Shown piece by piece: positions 33,771-45,700 of a DNA stretch of 64,000 bases. The translations under genes were made by a program, and so were the position numbers. This DNA is from Protopterus annectens (taxonomy: Eukaryota > Chordata > Ceratodontiformes > Protopteridae), in assembly GCF_019279795.1 (NCBI RefSeq), contig NC_056739.1:12151968-12215967 (forward strand), given 5' to 3'. The stretch's first letter is position 1, and each line of letters opens with the position of its first letter. The notes under the pieces were generated by a model that was not told where the DNA came from, searched no databases, and saw only the letters and a program-made list of their open reading frames with translations.

Positions 33771-33920
33771 TATGAAGTAATATATGAAGAGAATTTCACA
33801 TAAAAATGACCATAATGACACCATTTCTGGAGTATGGAGAAATATAGCCAATCTACAAATACTGAACTTCATGCTCTTCCAAGAGCAAAGGTCTGGGCCT
33901 TGAAGGGAGGGAGGGAGGGG

Positions 33921-34020
33921 ATGTGAGGAGAAATTAAAATTGACAATAAAGATGGAATGTTATCTTGAGTACATAACTTCTTTATCTGATATTCTCAATT
34001 TTCATTTCATCCTCACATAA
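33921..34020 (-). repeat. D5 internal complementary region
   Basis: The left half (ATGTGAGGAGAAATT to TTGAGTACATAACTTC) complements the left terminus. The right half (TTTCATTTCATCCTCACATA) complements the right terminus at about 39010-39039. Confidence 0.78.
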
Positions 34021-34124
34021 GGACAGAGTCCCCAGTTACCATTCTCTTGGTTGGACTAATGGAAGAATGTTCCTCAGAACCATCAAACCAAAAGATACCC
34101 TTCCCCTGGAGACCAAATCCAATT

Positions 34125-35217
34125 TGTAATGAGTAATAAAAGTATGATGGCCCATGTGGCCATTGCACAAGTTTTGTCCACGGATGCATTAGCCTGAAAA
34201 ACTGCCAAAGTGGCCATGGCCCTGATTAAGTGAGCTTGAACAGGCTTGGGAAGATTTATACCTTGTTTGGTGTAGATGAAGGAAATACAATCAAAGAGGC
34301 ATTTTGCTAGAGTAATTTTGGATACTGGAAGGCCCTTCTGAGGGCTTACAAAGGAAATAAATAATTAATTTGCCTTCCTAAAATCTTTTGTCCTGTGTAT
34401 ATAAAAACGTAATTGCCTATGGACATCCATTAAATGCAGTCCATATTCAACTTTGTTACTGAAGTTAGGAAAGAAAACAGGGAACTTAATGGTTTGACTG
34501 ATATTCATTTCTGAAACAAATTTAGGTAAAAAGGAAGGGGTGGTGTGCAAGGAAACTCTGTCTTTATGAAAAATCAGGCATGGAGGTTGGGAAGATAAAG
34601 CCTGAATCTCTGATATTCTTCTAGCAGATGTAATGGTCACTAGGAAGATGGTCTTCCAAGACAAAAATTTTATATTGCATGTCGCTGTGGGTTCAAATGG
34701 GGGCTGAATGATAAAACATAGCACTAGGTTTAGGTCCCATGGAGGGGAGGGGGTCCTTATGAGGTGGTCTTAGCAAAAGGGTCCCCTTCACAAAGGCTTT
34801 GCAGAGTTTGTGGAAGATCAATGATATGTTATCTTTCCCAATGTGAAAATCAGAGAGTGCTGCTAATTGCACTTTAATTGTAGAGGCAGCTACTCCATTA
34901 TCAAAAAGGTTAGCCAAAAATTCAAGAATAGAGTGGACTGGTGCAGTGAAGGGATCTACATCATGCTGATGAGTCCTGTATACAAATCTTTTGCATTTGC
35001 TCCTATAAAGTTTTTGAGTGGAAAGCTTATGGGGGAATAGCAAAATATGATGGACTGGGGAGGAGGAGAGCATAGGCTGTCTGGCTATTAATGGAATTGC
35101 AGAAACCAAGCCGTCAACTTGAGGTTGGACAGACAGGGATGAATCATTCCAGTCGGGTGTGACTGTAGGTTTGAAGTGGGATCCAGAATCCAAGGTTTTC
35201 TCTGTAAATGAGACCAA
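34125..35217 (-). pseudogene. D5 tyrosine recombinase, frameshifted
   Basis: The start is Met at 35217 (MVSFTEKTLDSG), equivalent to the D1 and D8 starts. One frame covers the N-terminal and core-binding regions to 34693, and another 34724-34365. Box I SARRISEIQAL is intact and the HxxR box reads HLIR. The Tyr codon is still present (THYKL in another frame near 34130), but small indels near 34150 put it out of register. Damage is mainly in the last third. Confidence 0.78.
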
Positions 35218-35237
35218 AGGAAGGGAAAACAGATTTG

Positions 35238-36830
35238 TTAAGGCCTAAATGGGGCAATGAAGACTACCGTTCTCTTCAACCTGTCTGCTTTCTGGAGAAA
35301 TTTAGGAATTAAGGGAGTTGGGGAAAAGGCATACAGTAGACCGGGAGGCCAATCATGTATTACTGCATCCTTCGGTGACTCCCCTATCGGGGGAATTAGG
35401 GCAAAGTAGCTGCTGCATTTGTTGTTCATGGAGGATGCAAAGAGGTTGCAGCAAGGCTGGTCCCATCTGTGGAAAATTTCTTCTGCCATTTTCTGGTTGA
35501 GGGACCACTCTTGAAGCATGAGAATGGATCTGCTCACCCTGTCCTCTATCATGTTGGACCTTCCTGGAATGTGCATTGCTACAAGAAAACGGTTTGAAGA
35601 GATTGCCCATTGCCACATCTGGAGCACTTCTTGACACAGCGGGTATGATCTGGTTCCTCCCTGTTTGTTTATGCACCAGACCACTGACATGTTGTCTGAG
35701 TTAATTGCCACTGTTCCTCAAGGAAGAGCATTCTGAAAAGACTGCACAGCTAGAAACACTGCTCTCATCTCAAGGATTTTTGTGTGTAAATTGTCCTTGT
35801 TGGCAGACCAAGTGCCATGGACCATCCTCCCTAGATAATGCCCCTCCAACCTTATCTGGGAAGCATCCATGTCACCGTGGTCTGTGGCTGTAGGGGAAGA
35901 AAAGGTCAGCCTTGTGTTAACTGAGTGAAATAAATCCACCAGGAGAAATCTCTTTTGCAGGTGTCTGTAATGAGAATCTGGTATGACACAGGTTGGTGGA
36001 GAATTGACCACTTTGCAGGTAGGAGCCATTGTAGCATTCGCATGTGAAATCTTGCTAGCAAGACCAAGGTGATAGCTGACGCCATTAATCCTAGAGCCTG
36101 TAGGATGTAACTGGCAGTTATCATCCTATTTTGAAGCAGTTTGGTAGTTTGGTGTTTGATTGTCTGTACCCTGGAGGATGGAAGTTTTGCAATCATCTGA
36201 CTCATGTCTAGGACTGCGCCTATAAATTCCAGTGTTTGAGAAGGTTCCAGCTGAGATTTGTCATAATTTAGGCTATGCCTAGCTCTGTACAGGTGTGAAT
36301 AACAGAGTTCCTTGCTTGGATAAGTAGATGCTTGGTTGGGGCAGAAATGAGCCAGTCCCCTAAACAGGGAAACATGCGGAATCCTTGTCATCTCAGGTGA
36401 GCTGTACCACTGCCATGCATTTGGTGAACACTCTGGGGGCAGTAGTAAGGCCAAAGGGTGATGCTCTGAACTGGTAATGACCGTCTCCCAGCCGGAAACG
36501 TAAGTCCCTTCTGGATCACCTGTCCATCTTTATATGGTAATACACATCCTGACGGTCTATGGAGCACATCCACTCGCCCTGTTCCAAAAAAGGAAGTATG
36601 GACTGTACCATGACCATTTAGAACTTTCAGCATCGAATTGACTTATTTAGTTTGCTGACATCCAGTATTGGTCTTCAGTCCCCTGTTTCCTTTAGAACTA
36701 AAAAGAACCATGAGTAACTTCTGAATCCTATCTGGTCTTGGGTGACTTCTTGGAAGACTCTTTTGTCTTAGCAGTTTTTGTATCTGAACAGCTGCATGAT
36801 CCCTTTGACTGAGTGGAGCATCCAAGATTT
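35238..36830 (-). pseudogene. D5 pol: RT, RNase H and tail, frameshifted
   Basis: RT spans roughly 36640-36100 and RNase H 36029-35300. The polymerase box reads CLGDW instead of YLDDW. RNase H keeps EMRAVFLAVQ, SDNMSVVWCINKQGGTRSYP and HIPGRSNM. The first Asp block is disturbed by a short insertion (TDHGDMDASQ). The methyltransferase-like tail LLYAFSPTPL, IAPFRP is recognisable. At least four frame changes. Confidence 0.78.
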
Positions 36831-36901
36831 TCTTGTTTGGGAGAGGCAGGTGGAGAAAGGGTAGGTAACCTCGGGATATTTTTCACTGCACCCATACATC
36901 A

Positions 36902-38581
36902 GTGGTTATGTTTAGTCAGGCTCTCCAATGCAGGGACAGTCAACCCCTGATTGCCTCCACAGATGGGCAATCAGGCCTCCTTTCAGGAGTGCTGGAAGGG
37001 TTTCCCAAAAAAAGGTTCTCTGGATCCTTTGTCCTGAGGGCCTCCTCTGCTGCAAGGGTGGCATCTTCCAGAATTGTTCCCCTCCCTGCCTCTGGGGGAA
37101 CTCTCTCCACATGCTTCATAGTAACACCCTTGTGATTTCTTGAACCACATTTTGCCACCACCTCTCTGACTCTTTGGATATAGTCTCTGAAGGGTGGAAA
37201 AACATATGTCCAAAGCAGAAAGGGTTTTACCCTCCTTTTCACACCTGGATAGCGTATCTTTGAACTTGGGACCAAAAAGGGTCATGCCTCCAAATGGAGT
37301 GTTGACAAACAAAGACTTAAAAGGCTCCACAAAGTCCCAAAGGTGCATCCAAGCATGCCTCCTCATAGATATGCCTGAACCCACTGTTCTGCTTGTACCA
37401 TCAGCTGCTTGTGATATGAGCCTCATGAAAGAGTTAGCTATAGAATGTAGGATTGCCAGCTGGGAAGTAATCTTTTCTCAGACCCCTTCAACTATGGCTC
37501 CCTCAAGGGTATATGTGAGCTCCCTGATCAGATCCTTCAGAAGTCTAGTAAAATGGGAAAGTAATTCAGTGACTGTAAGACAAAGGTCACTGAAGAGAAA
37601 ACTCACTTCCCACATTTAGTCACTGTTCTGGAATCCTAATTAGGGGGATGGATAGTGGAACTTTCCTCTGAGATTTCTTTCTTTGTAGCTGCTGCCATGA
37701 CCATGGCATCTACTGCAACCTCTTTAGTCCAAGCCTTTTTGTCTTCTGGAGTGGTAATTATTCTTTAAAGTCTCCATGGAGTTGGCTCAATAGAGTCTCC
37801 CACCCACGCCAAGAGATCAAGTCTGTCAGCGCATCGATGGGCAGATCCAACCAGGAGGTAGATAAGTCAGGATCCAAAGGCTGTCAGGTACACTGACTCC
37901 AAGTGAAAGATTACTGGTCTGCCAGCCATCTCTCAGTTTCAAGATCTCCAAGATGTCCCCGATGGAAACATCCTCAGGAGGTGACCATGGGGATCCTTCT
38001 CCCTCATTGAAGTTGGTGTCTTCTGTGGCGACTCCTCAGTGGAGTCAAAATGTTTCCTGTTACAAGTCCTCTTCTGAGGGACTTCCTCAGTGTTATACTC
38101 TGGGGAGGTATCAGAAGAAATGGGGGTACTCTTACAGGTATTCTGGGGGCTAGGGACCCACTGTCCATGTGGAATCTCATGGTCAGAATGGGTGCACAAG
38201 GTCTGCCGATGGGAAGACTGTAGATCCGAGTCTTCAGCTCCCAAGAGTCTTTAGGAGACAAAATAGGTCTCTTCTTCCCTTTGTCAGAGCTCTTGGAGGA
38301 AGAAGTGTGGCACGACTGAGCCGACCTAGACTTCAAAAGGCTTGAGGTCACTGCCAGAAATGGTCTCTGCAAATGAAGAAGGCAACATGCCCCTTAAAAT
38401 CAATTTGTTTTTCCTTTCAACCAGGGCCCTGGGGTTGAAGGAATGAAAAATCAAGCAATCCTCCTGTAAATGGAAGGGGCCCAAACAGTAAACACACACT
38501 ATGTGAGTCACTAAAAGGAATTATGTGACCGCACTTAGAACATTTCTTAAAGCCACCTGGCTTTTCATATTTCTCAGCCAT
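36902..38581 (-). pseudogene. D5 gag, frameshifted
   Basis: The start is Met at 38581 (MAEKYEKPGGFKKCSKC), giving the N-terminal Cys/His module. The linker is shorter than in D1. The block CNRKHFDS, the central domain (SMRLISQAADGTSR in 37426-36983) and the Gly/Arg-rich end are spread over several frames. The leader 38582-38896 contains no gene. Confidence 0.72.
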
Positions 38582-38896
38582 AGATAAAGTATGGCAGAGA
38601 ACACACACAAGCACACACAGGTATGTGGTCGTGCACACAAAAAGAGAAAGTAAAAAGGAGAAAGAAGGGGAAAGCTACTAAGGATAGTAGCAGATCTACC
38701 CCAAAGGGTATACAGAAGGGAAAGGGAAAGTAACCTAATAAAAAAAGGGTACTGATAAAGATGAAAGTTTCAATAAAACAGGGGAGAAAGTGGTGAAAGT
38801 TAGACTAAAACTGCAGTAAAGGAAGAAGGAAAAAGGTAAGGTGTGAAAAATCCCATTTATCTGCCCAAGGGCACAGGAATGACCATGTCTTCGCTA

Positions 38897-39039
38897 AGTG
38901 GCAAACGAGATCTGAGGTAACAGGGACGGATGCATTATGGGTAAGGGGAGGTGCCCAAGAGCTATTGTAATAGCTGAGTCAGATCAGACAGATCTGACTT
39001 GAACCCACATGTGAGGATGAAATTAAATATGGTAATGTC
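38897..39039 (-). repeat. D5 right (5') inverted terminal repeat
   Basis: Starts GTGGCAAACGAGATCTGAGG. Contains GTCAGATCAGACAGATCTGA, the subfamily II version of the palindromic terminal motif. Ends near AATGTCAGAT, after which D4 gag resumes. Confidence 0.75.
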
Positions 39040-41211
39040 AGATCCACATTTTCTTGCCTACTGTTCGATTCCTGGAAAAGGATTACTGAGAGGTAGAAAA
39101 ACATATCCATATGGGAGACAGGGTATTCCCATCCTGTTCACTCTGGGAAAGTATTTCCTTTACAGTGGGGCCAAATAAAGATGTTCCATCAAAAGAAGCA
39201 TTGATGAACGAATATTTGAAGGGATCCACAAAGTTGCATAGGCGCATCCAGGCATGTTTTCTAATGGCTATGCCTGAACCAGCCGCCCATGGGATATTAG
39301 CCTCATGGACACATTATATATGGATAATAGACTGGCCAGTTGTGAAAACAACTTCTAGTAGTCTTCAATGGACATGGACTTGGAGAGGGATTTGGAAATT
39401 TCCTAGTCAGATCCCACTGTAATCTTGTGAAATGTGTCAAGTAATTCAGAGACCATAAGGCAAAGGTCTCTGTGGCAAAAATGCACTTTTCAAATCTGTC
39501 CAACACCCTGGAGACTCTGTTAATGGGATGGACAGTGGAGCTCTGCTCTGCCAGCTCCTTCTTTGTGGCTGCCGCCACAACCATAGAATTAACAGGGATT
39601 CACTTGCTCCAATATGGCCTGCCTTTAGGTAGAGACAGAAATTTATCATGGTGACAGGAATGGATTCTACAGTATCCAGTTCCTGCCATGCCCACAGAGT
39701 TTAAATCAATAACCTCATCTGCCAGGGGGGTAACCCAAGATGTAGATGGGCCACACCCAAAAGCTTCCAGAAAGACTGACTCCTCTTGGGAGGGGGTATC
39801 AGAGGAGCATACACCCATATGCTGAGAATCTCTAAGATGCTTCTGAAGGAGACTTCATCCAGTGGAGATCTAGGGGACCCCATCCCCTTCATTGAAGTCA
39901 TTGTCCCAGTGAGAAACTCTACAGGGTAAGCTATGTGTCTCTTCTTACATGGTTCTCTTTTGGAGGAATCTCCTCAGTGGGATGATCTAGAGAGTTTTCT
40001 GAAGAGAGGGGAAAGTCCTCAATGGGGACTGTCTGGATGATGGATGGGGTCTACTGTCCCTGTGGAATAGGCCTGAGATGATCAGTGGTCAGACCCAAAG
40101 GGGGTATGGCTGTAGGATCCAAAGAGGATAGAGTAGTTGAATCTCTCTGATGAGAGAAAACCCTCTGCACTACTTCAAAGGCAGAAGGACTGGGAGACAC
40201 AGTAGCTGGCCAGAGCAGAGCTGAAGCTGCTGATGCTACCATTCAGTAACCTTGCCTGGACCTGGACCTTGAAGGGGGAGTCAGACCCGACTGTCCAATG
40301 CCAAAGATCCAAGTATCAGGGACACTTCTGACAACACTGCAGTGTAACCTAGCTGCCCAGACCTGGCACTGATGCTTCATCTCCGAGACTCATTTTGATC
40401 CAAAGGAATTAGGACCAAACAAGTCAGGGAAATGGTTGGAGTTGAAGATCTAGCTGTCTTCAGATCTGATGTCGACATTCTCGGGTTTCTCGGATCTGCG
40501 GGCTTTAAAACCATGGGTCGGACTGGAGAAGAAGAGATCACTGCATAAGAAGTAGAAAAGTGATTCATTAATCCAGTGGGAGATGGAGCCAGGATAGCCC
40601 CCATCTGAATCTCAGCTCTGTGGAACTTCCTCATCATCCTATCCACTTTGGATTCTGAAAGGCTCCAGGAGGACATTGAAGGAAGAAGTGGTGGACTGGG
40701 GCCAAGTCTCTCTTCTTAGGGTACCCTGAAGAAAAGGGAAATGGAGTTGACTAGAAACAAGCTCTACAATGAACCCTGGGGACCAGGTTCCAGGAGAGTT
40801 GGTATGAATTGTTGTCGCATCTAGGATGTGGGATCTGACTGCTTCCATTTCGTATCCAAAGAGGTCAGATCTGATTTCTTTTGAATCTTTTGAGGAGGGA
40901 CCAAAGTTGGAGCAGTTTTTGGAGAGCAGGTTAGAAACTGCCTACATGAATTCTTTGCCTCTGAAGAGGCTTTGGAAGATTTAGTGGGGGTTTCAGCCAG
41001 TGATGGAATGGAAGAAGGTGACAGCAATCCCTTTAAAACTAACTTATTTCAATGATTACTAAGGGCCCAGGAATATAAATGTGCAAATGGAGCAGTCTGT
41101 GTTGAGATGAGAAGCTCCAAGGCAGTAGACATACTCCTTGTGAGCATTAGAGGTAGGGATCTTTTGCCTACAGGAAGTGCATTTTTTTAAACCCATTAGC
41201 TTCTCAGCCAT
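39040..41211 (-). pseudogene. D4 gag N-terminal and central part (right of D5)
   Basis: The start is Met at 41211 (MAEKLMGLKKCTSC), giving the Cys/His module. Then come a linker with TCAGATCTGA at 40460 and 40865, the block with GSPRSPLDEVSFRSILEIL near 39900-39840, STSWVTPLADEV and the central domain (LDRFEKCIFATETF, LNYLTHF) near 39500. The frame changes many times, so it is inactive. It joins the small gag piece left of D5. Confidence 0.72.
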
Positions 41212-41508
41212 GGCAGCAGAAGAACTTTTTTTTTATTTTTTAACTACCAACAATCATAGTTAAAAAAATACTCTCTAGAGTGTAGAAAGTAGGAAAGAGT
41301 ACCAACAATGGTACTGAGAACTACATGTGGTAGAAAGTATAGAAGAATATTGCAAAGTAAAGAACTCAAAAAAGTCAACAACTAGCTGAGGAAGGTGAGT
41401 GAAAAAAGTAAGATAGTAAGACAGGAGGTTCTAGCGACGAAAATATTACATGAATAACAAGAGAAAACACTCAAAAATATTGTTGAGATGGATCTGCATC
41501 TGTAGCGA

Positions 41509-41669
41509 TATGGCAGCAAATGAGATCTGGGGTATTGCAGGTTGACTGGGGCATTATGGGTAGATGGAGCAGCTTGAGAGTTGGCTCCAAGAGTCTTGTA
41601 AATGCATCCAAGTCAGATCCAAGCTGGATATGAGACCTAATCATTGAGGAACAAATGATCATGCGATCA
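41509..41669 (-). repeat. D4 right (5') inverted terminal repeat
   Basis: Starts with GCAGCAAATGAGATCTGGGG and ends with GAGGAACAAATGATC. It pairs with 26350-26528. L1-B resumes immediately after. The leader 41212-41508 has no gene. Confidence 0.75.
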
Positions 41670-42707
41670 TATATTCCCAGTTATCTCTTTCTTCCCTCTC
41701 ACACCTCCAACATTTGCCATCTACCAGAGGAAAAACCTTTGTTGTCTCCCTGAGCTACAAAATGCCTATGCAAAATACTTCCAAGAAAAAATCCTAAACC
41801 TTCTGGACTTTGTTTCACATTTGGGAGTCTTAAATATGTCCTCCCATTGTTTCTTTTAACTTGCTTTTCCAGTCTCCTTTTCCAATCTTTCTTAACCTTC
41901 TCTGACAGATTCTTACAGTTATCATGTAATATTTCTCATATCCTACTAATTATCATTTCTTTAACAGCAACTTATGTTCTATATTCTATTAAAACTCCAC
42001 CAGAGTAGGCCTTTCAGTTAAGATTCTACTATCCCTTTTTTCTTTCCCTATGTTCTATCAATCCCTGGCAGAGAAGACCTTTTCTAACCTGCAGAACAAA
42101 ATTCTTTGTGGCCTCATCTTACTCTGTTACATTTCCCTCTCTAGTAATTCACTCCCAATACCTTGGTTCCTTTGCCAGTTTTCTCCAGTACATCCTAGTC
42201 TCCTCTTGCCTATTTTGTGTACTTCCACTTGCAGCTATCCCTGCTGGCAAAGTCTCCTTTCTCCATTCTCATGTGGGCTTAATTCTTAAAATACTTTATA
42301 AATATAATATTCTGTATGGTTGTTATTATTCTCATTAAGGATCTACATCCAAAATCCCACTTTCTTTATTTCTTGACCACCCCCCCCCCCCACTTTAGCA
42401 ACTCCCTTTTACATTTTGAATTATAACCTCCTGATTGCATTATGTATATGAGCCTTAATTGTGCAGCTCTAAAATATTTTATTTTATTTATTTATTTATT
42501 TATTTGCAGTTGGTTTACCAGGATAGTCCATTGGGCCAAAAGAACCCGTTTTCAATGGAGTCCTGGGGAGAAAAGCTCCAAAAATATCCCTTCAAATCAG
42601 GCAATCCTAAACCAACTTGTTGTATTGGAAGGAATTACTTATCCTACTTAACTCTTGCCTTTTTCCTCTCCCATATAAATTCCTTCAACTATTTATTAAT
42701 CTGACCC
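41670..42707 (-). mobile_element. L1-B, remaining part (right of D4)
   Basis: Continues the L1 interrupted at 26349. TCACACCTCCAACATTTGCC, CCTATGCAAAATACTTCC and the following blocks parallel L1-A from about 27140 to 28260. It ends near 42707 at D6 gag and is 5'-truncated there. It contains the second SINE-like unit. No open frame of note. Confidence 0.7.
42476..42595 (-). repeat. SINE-like unit, copy 2, with (TTTA)n tract
   Basis: A run of TTTA units (about 42480-42505) precedes CCAGGATAGTCCATTGGGCC, TTTTCAATGGAGTCCTGGGG and AGAAAAGCTCC, the same core as copy 1 at 22710-22785. L1-A has GCTCTAAAATGCCCACTC uninterrupted here, so the unit inserted into L1-B. A short AAAATAT may be its target duplication. 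Confidence 0.65.
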
Positions 42708-44117
42708 TATCCACACCTAGCGAGAAACAAGATCTACGAGTTCTTCGACTGAGGGATTCACCCAAGAAGTAATTAACTGGGCCAGACCCAAAACCCTCCA
42801 AGAACACAGATTCCTCCTGGGAGGGGTTATTTGAGGACAAAACACCTTTTTGTTTCAGGAGGTCTAGGATGTCTCCAAAGGAGACATCTTCATGTGGAGA
42901 TCTGGGGACCCCTTCCCTTCATCAAATCAGTGTCCTCTGTGAGAGATTCCTGAGGGGAATTTAGGTGTCTCCTTTTACAAGTCCTCCTCAGTATCAGAAG
43001 AGATGATGATGATGATGTCCTGAGGGACTAACTGGAGACTTGATTGGGCTGGTTGTCCCACTTGGATGGACTGAGGTTCAGAGCAGAGAAACAAAGGAGG
43101 AAAAGTCTGATCTGAGAAAGGAAGGGATGTCCTTTCTCTTGATAAAGAGAAGGCCCTCTCCACAGCCTCAAATTCAGAGTGCCTGGGGGAAAAAGAAGTC
43201 GATGGTAAAGGTGCCAGTAATTTCCTAACCAATGGTTCCTGCAACTCCACAAGCACTCCACCCAAGAAAGGAGTCAGATCTGAGCTGTCCAGGGTCGAAG
43301 CCTCAAGGAGGAGAGATGGCTCTGATGGCCTTAGCATCTATTCCAACCTCCTGGACTCAATGCAGAAACTTTGGCTCTGAGAATCCTCTGGCTCCTAAAG
43401 GCTTAGGACCAGGTGACTCAGGGAAGTTACAGAGTCGAGAACAGACCATCTTCTTATCCGATCAGTAGGTCAGAAAGAAGAAGAGACCAAGGTGAAAGTC
43501 GACAAAGGTTGGCTCGTGGATCCTGTGGGAGTCAGAGCAGGAAGCACCCCCATCTGGATCTGAGAAATTTTCTCACTGTCCTGTCCAGATCAGATTAGGA
43601 CCTATAAGAAGATGTGGAGGATGGAGTGGAGGTCTGGAATGCTTGTGGGGAAATTCCTTCAAGAAAGGTGAAGGGAGCCCTGAAGTGACCAGATCCGGTA
43701 GAAGGGGAGGAGTTTAGATCCAAGGAGACTTAGATTTAGAACAATCAGCTCTGACTTTTTTAACATCTTAGTAGGAGGCTCTGATGAAGGAGCTGATGAG
43801 GAAGACTGGTCTAAAGACCTCTTGTGCAAAGCTTTATCCTTGGAAGCTGAGTCTAGCTTTCCCTTGTCTTGTTTCTTACAGGGGGGTTGAGCCACAAATA
43901 CAGAAGCAGATGAAGTAGAAGGAAGAAATAAGGTTCTTCAACACTATCTTGTTTCTACAGTCAGTAAAAGTTCTAGAATTAAACCCAGAGCATATAGACC
44001 AGTCTTCTTCCAAATGAGTGTGTCCTAAGCAATGTACATATTTCCAGTGGGCATCCAAATTAGGGATTTTATGATACAGGTAATGCACTTTTTAAACCCG
44101 GTAGGCTTGTTGGCCAT
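42708..44117 (-). pseudogene. D6 gag, N-terminal two thirds, decayed
   Basis: The start is Met at 44117 (MANKPTGFKKCITC). The linker contains TCAGATCTGA at 43274. Conserved blocks near 42800-42950 parallel the GGDILDLLKQ and EESVFLEGFG regions of other gags. The gene is cut before the central domain. Frames are broken by many indels. Confidence 0.68.
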
Positions 44118-44466
44118 AACTACAAAAAGAAGACACTATTGAAACTATGCAAATCAAGATATTTTTGTTTAAAGAAAAAAAAGAAATAGATGGACAGAAT
44201 TATCAACAATGGTAGTGTAAAGGCTACTCTAAAGAGTAATTATAAGTTTTGAAATAAGACAGTACTACTGATGGTACTTTAGAGAAGTACCAATAAATTT
44301 GTTGCTAAAAAAAAATTTAATTTGTTAAAAGATATTAGAGAATTGACAAGGGAGACAGGAGAAAGTAAGATACAATATAAGAATAATGTTTTCCTAAAAT
44401 GTAACACACTAAAGTTTGAAATTCCCAAAGCTCGAGAGTGACAGGATCCACATCTGAAGCTGAATG

Positions 44467-44634
44467 GTGGCAAACGAGATCTGGGGTATGTTATGTTGAT
44501 GGGGTATTCTGGGTAAAGGGAGAAGCTCAAGAGTTTTGAATCCAAAGATCTGGAAGAAGCGGTTGACTCAGACCCAAGTCTCAGATCTGAACCCATCAGT
44601 TGTGGACTGAATGGAAAGATCATCATCAGATAAA
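44467..44634 (-). repeat. D6 right (5') inverted terminal repeat
   Basis: Starts GTGGCAAACGAGATCTGGGG. Contains TCAGATCTGA at 44581-44590, also found in D6 gag. Ends near GATCATCATCAGATAAAA. Leader 44118-44466 is AT-rich without a gene. Confidence 0.75.
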
Positions 44635-44637
44635 ACT

Positions 44638-45235
44638 TTAACATTTTAAGTTTAAAATAATGGATGTTAAAGAGGCAGAAGAACAATCTTTCTTCCCAAA
44701 CTTGTCAAAAGCTTTCCCATCCTTGTCAGAGGGAATGGGATTAGCATTAATGATTTGGCTAGCAAAATCAGTTTTGGATAGGGAATTCACTGCAGTGTCT
44801 GCTTTAGGATTAAAAAAGTACCTTTGAGTCTGAAAAAACAATGAATAACCTATCAAACTTCCTATGGGGAAGGACTGCTGGTTGACCTATAAGTTGTCAG
44901 AGAAACATTCTTTAAGACAGATAAAATAAGAGGGAAAGCTGGAGGTTGGAACATCCACTTGTACTAAAAAAAATAATACATCTGTTGGCCACAAGGAATT
45001 ATTTTCTGATCCCACTGAAAAAAATCTTTCTTTTTATATAAAGTTTCAGAAAAAAATGGCCTTCTGGAGAGAAGTTTGAAGTAGCACTTTTTTTCAGAAT
45101 CAGAATTTTCAGATTGAGAAGAAAATCCTAAAGTACAACATTCGCCTGACAAATGCTGCTCTTCTGACTGAAAATCTGAGTCAGAAACTAGAAGGAACTC
45201 TTTTTTTTTTCTTTTCTGAAAAGGAAGTAGGTAAA
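44638..45235 (-). pseudogene. R2a: old DIRS-like gag piece
   Basis: Encodes KAFDKFGKKDCSSASLTS, which resembles the conserved gag block SMDRYGKRAFSSAAFTLRS. Further up is an acidic, Ser-rich stretch (SSQSENSDSEKK) as expected for a gag linker. Very diverged, no long frame. Confidence 0.45.
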
Positions 45236-45279
45236 GAAAAAGCAGAAATTAATTCACTAGCAGATCATCCCTGTTCATT

Positions 45280-45700
45280 CAAATAGGCAGAACCAATAAT
45301 GCGATCCAGACACACAAAACTTTGAGGAACACCTGAAATCTGGATAAATAGGAATGTGATGCGAACACTTGAAATCTGGATAAATAGGAATGTGATGATG
45401 TGCATCCTTTAAATCTAAGGTTATTAAAAACTCAAATGAGGAAGAAGGGATAACTGGTTATGAAGTGAAAGCAATTCAAACTCAGGCACTATCAGAAACT
45501 GATTCTTGAAAGAAAGATCATCAAGTGATCTCCAGCGATTATCTTGCTTTGGCATTAAAAAGATTTTTAAATACAATCTTTTCCCTAACTTGGAAGGAGG
45601 AACAGCTCCTATTACGTCAACAACAGACAATACAATGTAGGATAGAAGGGAAGAAAAGGATTTGGTCTGGCAGATGAGGAGGAATTTCCTCTCACTCTCA
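45280..45700 (-). pseudogene. R2b: old retroelement RT piece with internal duplication
   Basis: Encodes FLMPKQDNRWRSLDDLSF (45560-45500), then LDLKDAHHHIPIYPDF (about 45415-45370), the early RT motifs of DIRS/Ty3-type polymerases. A 36-bp unit is duplicated (45327-45362 and 45363-45398), repeating 12 residues around HHIPIYPDF. It does not group closely with D1-D8 and probably belongs to an older lineage. Its position to the right of R2a does not fit one intact element in gag-to-pol order. Confidence 0.5.

Larger units (their letters stand above)
33589..39039 (-). mobile_element. DIRS retrotransposon D5, inserted in D4 gag
   Basis: Complete element of about 5.45 kb with left terminus (GTTATGTATTGACC at 33591), ICR, YR, pol, gag and right terminus. 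It lies in the same orientation as its host D4. The coding frames are decayed, but box I and HxxR of the recombinase are kept. Confidence 0.86.
26350..41669 (-). mobile_element. DIRS retrotransposon D4 with three nested insertions
   Basis: The left terminus (26350) and right terminus (41509-41669) are inverse copies; for example CATTTACAAGACTCT on the left matches the complement of AGAGTCTTGTAAATG on the right. Between them lie ICR, YR, pol and gag in DIRS order. They are interrupted by L1-A (26529-29715), a miniature Penelope element (31614-32185) and DIRS D5 (33589-39039). Without these, D4 would be about 6.1 kb. It is inserted in L1-B. Termini resemble D5 and D6 (subfamily II). Confidence 0.83.
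42708..44634 (-). mobile_element. DIRS fragment D6: gag plus 5' terminus only
   Basis: Contains gag and a right terminal repeat but no pol, YR, ICR or left end. Its left edge coincides with the 5' end of L1-B. Whether L1-B inserted there or a deletion joined them is unclear, because the missing D6 part is not found beyond L1-B. Termini match subfamily II. Confidence 0.75.
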
